Shown here piece after piece: positions 1 to 11,806 of a DNA stretch of 64,000 nt. The DNA is from Aquilaria yunnanensis (Eukaryota > Streptophyta > Magnoliopsida > Malvales > Thymelaeaceae). The stretch is from contig CM077599.1 in the NCBI GenBank assembly GCA_039654915.1, forward strand, positions 67,012,501 through 67,076,500. The letters are read 5' to 3'. The notes under the pieces were generated by a model that was given only the letters and a program-made list of their open reading frames with translations, made no database searches and was not told the DNA's origin. The position numbers were made by a program, and so were the translations under genes. Position 1 is the stretch's first letter. Each line of letters begins with the position of its first letter.

Positions 1-2900
1 TTATGGTTACTTATGCCATAAGCAAGGAAACTAGTTGCAAATGATCATAACTAAGTACTACTAGCTTGGGTGAGAGGTTTAGAACCCTTGGCGACCTAGC
101 CGTGCCGTTAGCCACAAGGTTGCAAGGTGAAACCTTGGTTCACCTAGTCTACAAGGTCTTTATGGCCTAGTCTACAATAGTCCCACCATAATTCCCCTGT
201 ACAACATAAATGGGAGAGGCTCAACTAGTGATTTATCACTAGTTAGGCTGGCAAGCTATGCTTGCTAGAGGACAAGGCAATGCCTTGTAGTTCAAGGACT
301 AGGATAAGGAGAGGTCTTAAGGGACCTAGTTATATGTGCATATATCGGACCTTCAAGCTGTATGAGCTCACAGCAAGCTACATATGTTATCATATGTGGA
401 GTCCTTAGTAATTTTCTTGCAGGTACAATGAAGACTCTTACTGAGAATGTTATGTTCTCACTCCCTAGTTATGTTGTGCAGATTCTGAAGTTGTTGGACT
501 GGGTAACCACTGAGGGTTATCGCGGTAGTAGCTTTTTGTACAGGTATTGTACTTGAGAATCCCTATGATTCTAGTCTACTTGGGTACTTATTGGTCAAGT
601 AACAGTACTAACTAGAGTCTTCCTTTAGCTGCAGAGCCTAGTAGCACTTGGACAAGGACTTTTGAGACTGGCCACTGGGACTTGCACCCAAGGTGGGAGT
701 TAGTTCAAGAAGATCTTAGTTGAGGCTTGTATATACAGTACTCTTAGTTGCCTCCATAGTCTATGTTTTGAGGAGTCCTAGACTTTAGGGTTGCTCTTGG
801 GTGAGGGCATTAGTCTACTTTATGTATGAATGCTCGCACATAGTTGTTATATGTAATAAACTCACATAAATATTGATTTTGTATGCTTTGGCTGTTTGAA
901 CTTATTTTCTATAGAAATCTCTTGGCCAAGTTAATGTTTTATAGGTTTTGTTAATCCAAGTCAAAGCATAAAGAGCATACATCCTGCATATTCTAGGTTA
1001 ATCAACTAGTATCATAAAGTTTCAATTCGTACACATATACAGCTAGCCAATTGCAACCACCGTGAGACTAGCTCTCATAGGCTTCTTGGGCATGGGGCAA
1101 TGACGGCCATGTTACTAGTCCTCTCACCGGCATCATTCTTCGTATAGTGAGTTTTGACATCTAACTTGCTCTTAATAAGCCTTAGCTTACTAACACAGTG
1201 AGCTTAACTCACCCTGTAGTGTTTCTTTGTTGTTGTACAAGTGAACATGGGAGATGCACATCACTTTAAGTCCTTAGACTTGCCAAGATCACTTGTGTAC
1301 CAAGCTTCCACCTTAAAGCCTTACCAAGAGTGTACTAGGTTCTCACTTGAACCTCAAGTAACCTTGCCTAGGCTATAAGTGCACTAAACCATCACTCAAA
1401 GCACATACCTATCCACCATTACTTGGTTCACCCTAGTGAAGTAGCAATGACCATGGTTGGACTCATACACTAGGTTCTTGGGAACCCACAAAGGTGCACT
1501 AAGGTTCCTGCATTAGAACATCAAACTTGAAAGCCTGGCTAGGCCCCTGATGGTACTAAACCTTACACCAGACCCATGGTGCTCTATTATGGCCAATTAA
1601 CCTAGTTTTCCCCTCACTTGAAATGAAAATATAGTCAAACCTAGGCTAATCCAGGCTTAGGGATAGCATGGAAGTTTTAGCTCTTTCCATTAGTTTCATG
1701 TAGAATCTTGAATAGCCTCGATCAGACACTCGAGTAAAAAGTTATGTCTGAAATACTATAGGAGTGTTGAAGCTAGTGAATAGACCATTGAGGTTGTAGA
1801 GCCACAGGCCATCTATTCTAGCATGCTTTGGGCACTGCAGACCTAACCGGTGACAGGGCACTAGAGCCCTATGCCCAAAACTTGCAAGTGGTGCACAAAG
1901 TACCTTAAAGGACTCCAAAGGCTCCCAAACAAGTTGGGGATGCCTCCCCTTTTGAAAAATGCAAAACAAACTTCCTAGGCTATAATTCACCGTTCCTACC
2001 AAGCTTGAATTGCACACATACAACACACCAAGCTAGGCAAACATACTAGTCCACAAACTAACACCATTCACAAAATCACACAGATTCCACCATAAGCAAG
2101 CTATGAATGACATTAAATATGCATGAATCATAAATTGCTTACCTTAATTAACCTTTAATTAGTTCCATCAAGCAACCAGAAACCAAGAACATCACAATCC
2201 AAGACCCACTAAGATTTACTAGGTTGCAAGCAAAATACAAGGTTTTTGGTACCAAATTAACACTAAACCAATAAGACCCAAACTTGAAACAACTCAACAA
2301 ACAAGAAAATTTCATGAATGAAAGCTTACCACACACACATCCCTTGCCCCAAGTTAGAAAAATACCACCAAGAGCTCAAATCATGCGAAACCAACATAAA
2401 GCAAGCTACCTTTTGCTTGGTTATGCCAAACGTCGCAAAATTTCAACATGAAATCATGATTTTGGTGGAATTTGGGCAAGAGATTGAGAGGGCTGAAGGG
2501 AGATACGAAAATAAGAAGAGGGGAACTGTGAATAGTGCCTAAAAATCTCCTCCCAAACAAGTTTTAAACCAACAAAGCCCCTCCCCCTCAAATGTTTTTA
2601 AAACTAACAAAAATACCCTTTCCCTAAATAGTAACCAAGGGTTTAAATACTTAATCAAATCTTGATTAACTTGGGTTTTAGTTTTTAAAAAGATCATTTT
2701 TACTCCCAAGAATCTTCCTGAACCTCTAAGATGCAAAATGACCATTTTGTCCCCTGAGTTAACCTAGTGCCATAAACCACTCAAAATCAACCAACCCTTG
2801 AGTAACTTACTTGATTTAGCTAATTTACTTCTAATTAAGGTATTTAAACTAAATATTTATGAACTTACCTCGTTCACCAAGCTTCCCGCTAGGAGATCTA
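1..2900. other. Non-coding stretch, possibly old LTR-retrotransposon LTR/leader
   Basis: No credible reading frame is present. An AATAAA-type signal near 857 is followed by T-rich DNA. Near 1190-1260 there is a 'taagcttagcttactaac' style stretch followed by a TTGTTGTTGT run, of the kind seen in LTR and leader regions of plant Ty3/gypsy elements. No matching second LTR, primer site or target duplication was found, so the assignment is weak. Confidence 0.25.
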
Positions 2901-3870
2901 TAACAATAATTTGAGCAAGAGTACAATGTATCATGCTCACACTAACAAATTGAGGTGAAGTATTATTAGTTTCATTTGATGATTAAAAAGAATCTTTTGA
3001 AGCTTCAAAAAAATTCACACAGATGATAAATGCATCTGATATGTTCATAAAGATGATTCCTAAGATGCCCCATATAGAGAGTGGGGACATATTTCCTTCT
3101 AATGGGATCCGTGGGGGGTTGTTGTATAGTTCTCCAATCCCAATTTCTCTACTCTTTCGGTTGGCTACTTGGCTTGGGAAACTCAAGTCCACTGTGGACT
3201 TGGAATGGCTTTAAAAGCCACCTGATGTGGCTTGTTGAGAAAAGTCTATTTGGATTTGGCATAAAAGTCCACGTCGGACTTGTGTCATAAAAAGGGCTCA
3301 TTAAAAGCCATATAACTGGCTTTGGTTATTTCGGTATGAGAGAGACGAGTACGCACAGAAACAGAGGCGACTAAGAAATTCGCTTAGGTTTCGTCCGCAT
3401 ACAAAGTCGACCCTGCTGTGGAATTTGGTAGTAGTTTTTAATTTTCTTGATTGTTTAATTTATGAGTGTCATTCTCTTAAGTGCGTGGAGCATGAATTGA
3501 GGAGTATCAGTGCTTTGAGTCTTTGTAGTATGGAATTTTTATAAGAATATTAAAGTGTTGAATTTCATATTTTTCTCAAATTACTGTGATAGGATTTAAG
3601 TTTGGGTAATAATTTGGATCTTAGAAGTTGCATTATTTTCTCTTGATAATGGATTTTGCTGTCAATTTGTCCTGTGGTTTTTTCCCTTTATATTATAGAG
3701 TTTTTCACGTATATCATGTATCTCTCAATATATTTTTGTTTGGTGCTGCTTATCTGATTGTTTATATTTGTTTGTCATTTATTTGATTGAATGTTTGTTA
3801 ATTTTATCTTGTAGGTTTGACGTGATCATTTCGGGTCCATCCTAACAAGATTGTTGAAAACTTGAGCCAA
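2901..3870. other. Intergenic; promoter/leader-like DNA with hairpins
   Basis: Contains the hairpin cluster at 3184-3323. This is followed by a purine-rich GAGAGAGACGAG stretch and then T-rich DNA ending in a TTGTAG acceptor-like site near 3814. It could be a promoter plus 5'-UTR intron of a dead gene or an LTR fragment. No protein can be supported. Confidence 0.25.
3184..3323. other. Cluster of short perfect palindromes
   Basis: Consecutive inverted repeats lie within 140 bp: CAAGTCCAC-T-GTGGACTTG at 3184-3202; TGGCTTT-A-AAAGCCA overlapping AAGCCAC...GTGGCTT at about 3207-3233; AAGTCC...GGACTT at 3266-3282; AAAGCCA...TGGCTTT at about 3304-3323. The motifs alternate between AAGTCC and AAGCC types. 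Function unknown; transcript hairpins or tandem transcription-factor sites are both possible. Confidence 0.6.
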
Positions 3871-3874
3871 AAGA

Positions 3875-4093
3875 TTACAAATCATAGGAAGGGAAACCAT
3901 AAGGCGTGCGAACACTACCATTAAGGATTATAGTTTGTAACTTCCCAATAATGTAGGAGAACATGTATTTCCCAGGATTAAACGGATACTTACAAGCAAC
4001 CAAGATAATCAACAAAAACAACAAAACCATCAGTGACAGAGAGCATAATTGTTTTGAGGGAGAAAGAGAGCTCAGTTGTGGATAAAAAAACAT
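3875..4093 (-). CDS. Hypothetical small secreted-type protein, 72 aa
   Basis: I do not recognise this protein. It has a short N-terminal segment, then a strongly hydrophobic stretch at about residues 22-34 (LMVLLFLLIILVA) followed by Cys, resembling a signal peptide. The tail is about 38 residues, rich in Gly, Pro and Tyr, and ends TPYGFPSYDL. A TATA-like AATAAATAG lies just upstream on the minus strand near 4111-4119. It sits alone in repeat-rich DNA with no supporting neighbour. It could be a secreted peptide precursor, a first exon, or a chance frame. Confidence 0.25.
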   Translation of the reverse strand: MFFYPQLSSLSPSKQLCSLSLMVLLFLLIILVACKYPFNPGKYMFSYIIGKLQTIILNGSVRTPYGFPSYDL

Positions 4094-4222
4094 GTGAAGT
4101 CAAGGTCTCTATTTATTGGAAGTGAATAAGGATATATGTTCTTTTGTAAGTAATGTAGGATAAAGAACCATTTTCAATTTTTTGTTACACTAGTTAAACA
4201 TGACCATGCAATGCATGAGGCT

Positions 4223-5560
4223 AGTAGTTTTTTAATGTTTTAAGAGTTTATATTTATTTAACTATAACGTCTATCTAGCTAATTAATTACTATAAAAATT
4301 TTAAAAATTAGGATAAAGTGAGGTTATTTTGGAGTAAAATAAATTTATGTTTTCAAAAACCAGCAGATATATAGGAGAAGCTAACTATTTTAAATACTAA
4401 TACATTCTATAAAGGGTGGTAAAGACGGGCTTTTTTGTGTGAAAAAATAAGAAGTGAATATGGGCTGTTGTGGAAAAAATATGAAAAAAAAAAACACAAC
4501 TTTGAAGCTATTGAATAACTGTGGGACTTGAGTTAATAGGTTTTTTTTTTTTCAAAATCACCTTCTTCATAACATCCACTGATTATTAATTTATAAATTG
4601 AAAAAGTAGAGATAAAAAAAAATCTTTACATTGTATTCACAATATAAGGGTTAAAACCAAGGGAGGAATAAGCGAAGAATACTCTTAGCAAAACTAAAAG
4701 AAATGGCATCAAATTAAAATAAGGTTTATTATTGATATTAAATGTGTCTCTGTTGATGGGGAAGATATAAATTTAAATACTATTCCCAACTTGATTAAAT
4801 CAAGAGTAATTGTCAATACTCAGATTCTTTGTGGTTAAAAAGGAGAGAGTATATGATGTTTGAAGAAATTTAAATTTTTTGTTTCTTTGAATTTTGTTTT
4901 GTGATAAAATAATTTCAGGGCATTTTGTTTGGGATGAAAAAAAATCTTGCAAGCAAATTTTTAATGAAGAAGCATTGTGAAAGGAGTCAAAAGTGTTCAA
5001 CTCTCTTTAATTGGAATGATATGATGATTAATGGTTTTTATATTACTTTACAAATAAGATAAATTAGCTGGATAAGAGCAAAACTTCTATACTTTAGGCA
5101 TAAAATTTTATTGCTTGTTATGCATATGCATGCATTTGGGGATTTGTAAATTGCATTTAAATTATCTACCTCACTATTCATGGAATAAGAGGATGACCTT
5201 CATGGTTTGACTTTTACTTTTATTTTTCTATTATATATATATATATGTAACATCATATATTTTATTTATCTTTAAAATTTAAATCAACTCTAGAAATTTA
5301 ATTAACATTTATAGAGTCTAACATGCAATTGAGGAAATGATTTTTAGGGAAATATACGTTAGAATAAATATTTCATAGATGTATAATAAACGATTCCATT
5401 TGGCAAGGGACCAAAGTGAAATATTTTTAATGAGTTTAGGACTACAATAGAATGATTAATAGGCTAGAAACTATAACAGTACGATATTTACAATTAGGGA
5501 ATTGTCCATGAAATTCACATACCTAGTATGTAATAACTTTAAAATTTCAATTAACATTTA
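4223..5560. repeat. Unclassified dispersed repeat, copy A
   Basis: Collinear with 10172-10283 plus 17126-18569 (copy B), with many small differences. Shared landmarks include AGGATAAAGTG near 4312, a poly-A-rich block near 4480, TTCAACTCTCTTTAA near 4998, and a minus-strand TATAAAAA at 5035-5042 that is also kept in copy B. The right part carries a 'ggaccaaagtgaaat' module that recurs near 7045, 7280, 18440 and 19085. The family is unknown. No protein longer than about 66 residues is open. It is useful as the empty-site reference for insertions into copy B. Confidence 0.7.
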
Positions 5561-6179
5561 TAGAATATAATAATACTTCCTCCATCCTGCTTTGTTTGCA
5601 CCATTCCATTTTGCATTAACTTTTAGGTATTTTTATCTTTTACAATTTTTTCAGTTTTACACCTTGATTTCCTCTGTCAATCTTTCCTAAATCCCACCAT
5701 CACCGCCTTTCACCTCTCAGCCTCCAAGCGTCTCCACTTCCTACCCTGCATTTTTTGCTCTTCCTTTACCAATGCCCCTTATTTGTCTCAGCTTTCCCCT
5801 TTCTTCTCCATCTCAACCTTCTGCCCCAACTTTGTCTCGGTCGTCTTCCGCCGTCTTCATTTTGCCTTCCGCCTCTATCTCCATCTCAATCATTCGTCTT
5901 CATCGTTGTGTCTAATACTCTTGATTTGTGTCACTATTTTCCCTTTAAATATTTGAGACATAGATCCCCTGGTTTGGTCAAGATTTGTCAGCCATTTTGA
6001 TTGATCCTTTTCTTTCTCAAGTTCACCGTTGATGACCATTGCGCTGATCAACGATTCCGTCTGGAAGCACGAATCCAACTAGCATTCCAATGATGCGCTC
6101 TGCCTAATCCAGGCATCTCATGTCTAGTCGTGAATGTTGAAGGTTCCAGAATAGGTTTCTCCTCAGTGGCCATGTGAGC

Positions 6180-6694
6180 CTTGACGGTGATGGGATGTCA
6201 CTAGAGCGACCTTATATAGATACATAGGCTCAAGTTCCAGAACATTAGCAGCTAGCCCTTATCCTTTTTACAAAAGATAGTCCATGTTGTGTGGGCAGGT
6301 ATTCTGTTGACCAGTTCTGGACTTGTATCGTTACAGATAGTATCAAAGCCGACCTGGGACTACGATGATGAGGCATACTGAATTTGTACATGCATCGTCT
6401 ACCAGGCTGATCCTAGATTAGATATGTTATTTGGCCATGGGTTAAATTATCCGATTAGGAGGTTACTAAGAGGACCAAATAATCTAAGTGACCCCAACAA
6501 AGATGTTGGATATATAAGGGGGAAAGTTTATAACACCCCTATATCCTATATGGGAGAAATGTGGAAAACCTTATGTAGATACATAGGCTCAAGTTCCAAA
6601 ATATCTGTACCTAATGTTTTTCCTTTTCACAAAAGATACCCTATGTGATGTAAGCAGGTGTTCCGTTCGCCGGTTCTAAACTTGGGTCATTATA
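6180..6694 (+). mobile_element. TRIM-like miniature LTR retrotransposon
   Basis: A direct repeat of about 125-170 bp shares GATACATAGGCTCAAGTTCC (near 6218 and 6580), ACAAAAGATA and GCAGGT blocks. A degenerate initiator-Met-tRNA primer site (TAGTATCAAAGCC) follows the first copy directly. A polypurine AAGGGGGAAAG precedes the second copy, which begins near TATAACACCCC. The internal part is only about 190 bp and has no coding capacity. The start of the 5' LTR is diverged, so the left boundary is approximate and no target duplication was established. Confidence 0.5.
6337..6350 (+). other. Primer binding site of the TRIM (tRNA-Met type, degenerate)
   Basis: Reads ATAGTATCAAAGCC, two mismatches from the plant consensus TGGTATCAGAGC. 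It starts within two bases of the inferred 5' LTR end. Confidence 0.5.
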
Positions 6695-6980
6695 GACCTA
6701 GAATACGAGATCCCAAAATTTCAATGATTAAGCCCGAATTAGAAAATGGGTAGAATTCAAAAAAGGAAATACAAATCTTGGTACCTTTTGGAGCAAAAAC
6801 TGGGCGAGGGCAAGAGAGAAAAGGTCAAAGGATTATTAGGGTTTAAGGATAGGGTACAATAAGCATTTTGGTAGTTAAATTTATCAAAATAGGAAATAAT
6901 GCAAAAAATTTGGGACGTCTTAAAAAGAAAAATAATGCAAAGAATATATGGCAGAATGAGTATGTCACTAAGAAAATGAT

Positions 6981-7448
6981 ATTTATGGTGTAAACATTAG
7001 AATGAAGATTTTGTGGAAGTATAATTATGTTATTCCATTTAGCGAGGAACTAAAGTAAAATGTTTTTAATAGGTTTTGAACCAAAATAGCATGGTTAATA
7101 AATTATGGACTAAAATAGTATGATATTTAAAGTTGATGGACTGTTTATAAAACTTACTCAACTAGTATATTTATTGCTAGCATTTGTTGTTAGAACCCAA
7201 TTTTTATATGGCTTAATTTATGGTGTAAAAATTAGAATGAAGATTTTGTGGAAGTATAATTGTGTTATTCCATTTATCTAGGAACCAAAGTAAAATGTTT
7301 TTAATAGATTTTGAACCAAAATAGCATAGTTAATAAATTATGAACTAAAATAGTATGATATTTAAAGTTGATGGACTGTATAAAACTTACTCAACTAGTA
7401 TATTTATTGCTAGTATTTGTTGTTAGAACCCAATTTTTATATGGCCTA
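6981..7448. repeat. 235-bp tandem duplication
   Basis: Unit 6981-7215 is followed head-to-tail by 7216-7448. Both begin ATTTATGGTGTAAA and end CCCAATTTTTATATGGC. Each unit contains the 'gaaccaaaatagcat' module found in the unclassified repeats. The few differences suggest a fairly recent duplication. Confidence 0.85.
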
Positions 7449-7496
7449 AAGAGCCAAATGACTCATGTATCGTAGTGACTTGGCCAATAACTCCCT

Positions 7497-8969
7497 TAGG
7501 GATGGCAAAATCGGACCCGACCCGATGACCTGGACCAACCCACCCGAACCCAAGCCCGACCTGACCCGATTTGACTAAAAAAGTCAACGACCTGAACCCG
7601 ACTGTGCCTAACCCGATCTGAACCCGAACCCGATTAAAGGGAAACCCGAGAAAACCCGAACCCAAATGACCCAAACCCGAAATGACCCAGGCCTGAATTG
7701 ACCCGAACCCGAAATGACCCAAACCCGAGACTGACCTGACCTGAACCCGAGATGACCCGATAACTAAACCTGATAATACCTGATTTTAACGCTCACCCTA
7801 AACCTTAACTTTCCTCTTTCATTATTTTCCATATTAAGTCAGTAGTAAATATGAAGGTTTTCATATTTAGTAACTTCCAGTTTTTGAGTCTTTTATATTC
7901 AATATGTTTTACATTTAAGAATGGTGACTTCCATTATTAGTAACTTCCATTTTTTTGTACTTCCATATTTAGTAAGTCTCATATTTGGAGATGAGACTTT
8001 CATATTTAGTAGTTTCATTTCTTTTTTTAAGATATTCATGTTTAATAATTTTCATATTTTGAGAAAGGATGTCCATATTTAGTAACTTCTATTTTTTTAG
8101 GACTTCTATATATTATAAGTATCTTATTTGGGGAAAAAACATCCATATTTAGTAAATCCCAAATTTAGATTTTTCCAACAAAAGTAATTTTTATATTTAG
8201 TAAGTTTAATGATCTTAATAGACAATTATTAAAATTACAACATTCATCCTTAAACTTTTAAATATAATGCAATAAGGTACCTAAATTTTAAAAAATTTTA
8301 TTTTAGTCACCCATAATAATTACATCATGGATCCTAAAATTTTTAAAATCTTTGCACTTTCACCCAAAATTTTTTAAAATTTACAATTTAGTCACTAATA
8401 ATGAACTTGATTTGCATTTTGTTGTAATTTCAAAGAAAATTCATTGAAACATAAGTATAACAAAATTGTCATTGTGTATATCTGAGTGATAGTTGGGTGA
8501 AGATCTGAATAATCTGTACAACGATAGTTAAAGGGTATGGGTTTAGAAAAATAATCAAATATTTTATGAATATTTTAATTAAATATACTAAAAAATGAAA
8601 ATTTAATTTAAATTAAATCATACAAAAAATTGAATTCTTTGATTTAAATTTAAAAAAAAATTTGAATAGATTTAATCGTTTTGACTTCACACCAGTAACC
8701 CACATGAACACCAAGGTTGACCCAAATTTGACCCGAAAGTTAGCCTGAAGTTACCCGAGACTAAAATTACCTGACCTGAAGTGAACCCGAACCCAAATAA
8801 ACCCGGTCCAACCCAACCCAAACCCGAAATCAACTCAACCTGAAATCAACCCGAACCCAAATGACCTGACCTAAACCTGACCTGGACCCGAATTCATGCT
8901 ATCCCAAGTAGACCCGAACCTGAATGACCTAACCCAAACCTGACCTGACCCACCCAATTGCCATCCCTA
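7497..8969. mobile_element. hAT-type non-autonomous element, 1.47 kb
   Basis: The termini are inverted: TAGGGATGGCAAAATCGG on the left, TAGGGATGGCAATTGGG on the right read inward. The 8-bp flanks AACTCCCT and CGCTCCCC share a CTCCC core, consistent with an old hAT target duplication. Both subterminal zones (7508-7760 and 8700-8955) are dense in ACCCGA/ACCTGA hexamers on the same strand. The centre (about 7850-8200) holds a degenerate array of 'catatttagtaacttcc' units. No transposase frame is visible. Confidence 0.6.
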
Positions 8970-9201
8970 CGCTCCCCTGGATATTTTTCGGTATACATAA
9001 AACCCGGAACTTTGATGAGTTGGACACTTTACCTATCAAACTTAGTAATTTAGATGTTTTCCATCAATTATGTAACAGAATTACATCTGATTGCATAATT
9101 TAAAATTTCAGACCTCTAATTATACAAACCATAAACTTTGAAACTTAAATTACAATTAAATATAATCATCTAAATTTTTTCAATCATTTACACCCAAAAC
9201 C

Positions 9202-9246
9202 TGAAAATTATTCTAATTTTCTCCGATACCCATCTAAAATTTGTAC
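9202..9246 (+). repeat. Left direct repeat flanking the WRKY fragment
   Basis: TGAAAATTATTCTAATTTTC followed by TCC and a CATCTAAAAT-type tail. It is repeated at 9828-9872 with a few substitutions. Confidence 0.75.
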
Positions 9247-9827
9247 GAAGATCTGAAAGAGGCCACAGCCGCCGCGCTATAAGGGGTCGAGGAAGTCCTT
9301 CGGCTGCCTTTTAGCAGCCAACTCAGGGACTCCGACCCCGGTCCCGAAATCCAGGTTATGACGGACGCAACGGTTAGTCAGAGCCAGAGCTAGCGCCGCC
9401 GTCTGGTCAGCCCAAAGAACAGAGCGGCGGTTGAGCTTTCCGGGTTTATTGCCCGTCGACGCCGATTCATCGGCTTCCTTCTCTTCCCCACTCTACCAAA
9501 ACCACCGTTTCTAGAAATGGGTTCCTGGAGCTGAACAAAGAAGCACTTCCGCCTCCTCCACCACCGCGGCCGTCAATGACCATTAGTTTCTCTGTCGCTG
9601 CTCCAATTTCCGGCGTGAGTTCCTTCATTTCTTCGATGACTGCTAGCGACACGGAGAGTGTCCTGGGATCGTTCTCCTCATCTGGTTTCCAATTCACAAG
9701 CCCATCTCACGTTTATTGTTCTAGTAAACCTCCAATTTCGGCTTCGTCACTGAAGAGGAAGTGTAACTCCTTGGATAATGCTGCAGAGATGCCATTGCTT
9801 CAAGAAAAGTTGGTTTTTGTTTTTCCG
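9247..9827 (+). pseudogene. WRKY group IId transcription-factor fragment (no WRKY domain)
   Basis: The GC-rich block resembles the N-terminal half of a WRKY group IId factor in several frames. One frame near 9255-9380 reads EATAAAL-stop-GVEEVLRL and later IQVMTDATVS, like the IId N-terminal region. After frameshifts another reads FLELNKEALPPPPPPRPS, then SSFISSMTASDTESV, then KPPISASSLKRKCNSLDN (about 9520-9780), the Ser-rich linker typical of this group. A further shifted frame gives RCHC-F-KK at about 9787-9807, the start of the zinc-cluster segment. Sequence similarity then ends abruptly, before any WRKYGQK. Stops and shifts rule out function. Flanking direct repeats suggest the fragment was inserted. 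Confidence 0.6.
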
Positions 9828-9872
9828 TGAAAATTATTCTAATTTTCTCCAAAACCAAATCTAAAAATTTTC
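9828..9872 (+). repeat. Right direct repeat flanking the WRKY fragment
   Basis: Matches 9202-9246 over about 42 bp. It begins exactly where the WRKY-like sequence stops. Confidence 0.75.
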
Positions 9873-10283
9873 AACTTACCTTTTAACTTTGACAATCAAA
9901 TTATAAATTGTAGAATTTAACTTTGAAGTGTTTTTTAAAAATTTTTTTCAAATAATTTACATTTTTCTATTATGATAAAATAAAATTCAAAAATTTTGAT
10001 CTTAAAATTAATTACAATTTATATGATATACATTTTAAAATGATGGCAAATAACTCAAGAATGGAGTTTGTCTCCGTGGTAGCAGAGGTGGCGGACAGAG
10101 AAGGCGACAGTCTTGAAGGAGGTAGAGGTTAGGATCAAAGAAAGTAGCCTGAGTAAAGGAGATGGGTAATTAGGATAGGGCTAGTATTTTTTTTAATCTT
10201 TTAAGAGTTTATGTTTATTTGATTGTAAAATTTATCTTGATAATTAGTTATTGTAAAATGTTTGGAAAATAGGATAAAGTGGG

Positions 10284-11670
10284 TGTAGGGTTTTAGGAGT
10301 CAAACAAGCGCAGCAGAATTTACCCGAAATCCTTCAGGATCCAAGTGAAACGGGGTAAACTAGGTATTTGAAAATTTTCATGTCTAATTTCGGTTGATAT
10401 CTCTCACTTAACTGTAAAGTCAAATCACAAAACCTAAACAGTTGACGTATTTAAGCTTTTTATGGTGTCCACACGAGCCTCTCGAGATTACCACTCTACA
10501 GATGCGTTTCTCTTGCGCTCGCAATGCTATCTTGTGTCCTCCAAGGAATAGCAAGAGAAGAGTGCAGCTGTCTCTTTTGGGATGCTAGGGCAAGACTACG
10601 AATTTCTCACTAAAAGTTATATTTATAGTGAGACTCAACTTCTATGCTTAATGGGTTTCAAAGCCCTAACCCAATTATGCTTTAATTTTTAGCTTAATAA
10701 TGACTCAACTTTTGGGCCAATTATTAACACAAAATTATCATGAAACCATAACTTAAATAATTAGCCCATGCACTCTAATAATCTAAATAGCTCTATGTGT
10801 GCGACCCAATAGACTCTTACTACGTTGGCAATCACATTTATAAACATAAGCAATGAACAATGTTTAGCAACATATCATTGCTGCCCAAGTGACAAGATTG
10901 TCGGTGGTTCGACTAAACCTTTATGATTATTACCCATATATGGCATTGTCCCTTTGTCCAAGATATTAAGACTAGGCACGAGACATGGAATGTGTCACTC
11001 TCGTATAGCCCAATCTTTGGTTTCTTAATTACCAAGTAGACTAACTTAAATTGATGACATTGATATCGTATATCAACTCATCCGAGCATAGCCATAATTT
11101 TTCTAAGTCTCACTCTATTCAGGGGCCCGAAGATATCACTTCCTTTACATAGGAGGGATAAATCTCATCTTGATTATACAAATCTCTCCGCATAATATAT
11201 GGCATACCTAATGACCTCCTTCAAATTCACTCAGTTACGAGCAATAAAAAGAAGTATCAAAGTATGTAACTCATATGTAGGGAACCTTGATGACCTTAGG
11301 TCAAAGGACTACATATACCATAATCACTATGAGAATCACTTATGATATTTATATAACGATTCATATAGCGTTCTCATGGTGGGCCGGTCCAATACACAAG
11401 TTCTCCAACTTGTACCCATATGTAGACTACATATCTCATATTAGTCTCCACATATGCTAGCCGTTATGCATTATTGTAACCCGGCTACAATAATACTAGA
11501 CCACGGATATTTGAGAATATCATTATTTTAAGGTTATAATTATGTTTATTACATTACGCAAAAACAAAACAATAAACATAGTTGCTGGATTAATGCCTTA
11601 ATAAAATATCATTGCTCAATATGCTAAAATACAATCATCTCATGATTGGCTTACGGGTACAACACTAACA
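10284..11670 (-). repeat. 3' LTR of the 10.3-kb copia element
   Basis: Read on the minus strand it starts TGTTAGTGTTGTACCC directly after the polypurine tract and ends AAAACCCTACA at the target duplication, giving canonical TG...CA ends and a length of 1387 bp. No full-length partner LTR remains at the other end. Confidence 0.75.
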
Positions 11671-11680
11671 ATCTCCTACT
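11671..11680 (-). other. Polypurine tract
   Basis: Minus strand AGTAGGAGAT abuts the TGTTAG start of the 3' LTR, close to the AGTGGGAGAT of many plant copia elements. Confidence 0.75.
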
Positions 11681-11806
11681 TGCACTAAAGCCAATCATTT
11701 ATGTATCTAATATCGATGGACCTAGAATGGCTAACATGCTTCTGCAACGTAAAGGGCTTTGTCAGCAAATCAGCAATGTTACTGTCTGTCAAAGTCATGC
11801 ATATCC

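Larger units (their letters stand above)
5576..6960. mobile_element. Stowaway/mariner-type element, about 1.39 kb, with nested TRIM
   Basis: The left end reads CTTCCTCCATCCTGC and the right end, read inward, CTCATTCTGCCATATATTC. Both are degenerate forms of the CTCCCTCCGTCCC Stowaway terminus. TA flanks both sides (5574-5575 and 6961-6962). The related repeat at about 18345-18355 has the uninterrupted site ATAATATGTGAT, where this locus reads ATAATA-element-TATGTCAC, so both boundaries are supported by a paralogous empty site. No transposase is seen. Part of the length is a later TRIM insertion. Confidence 0.65.
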
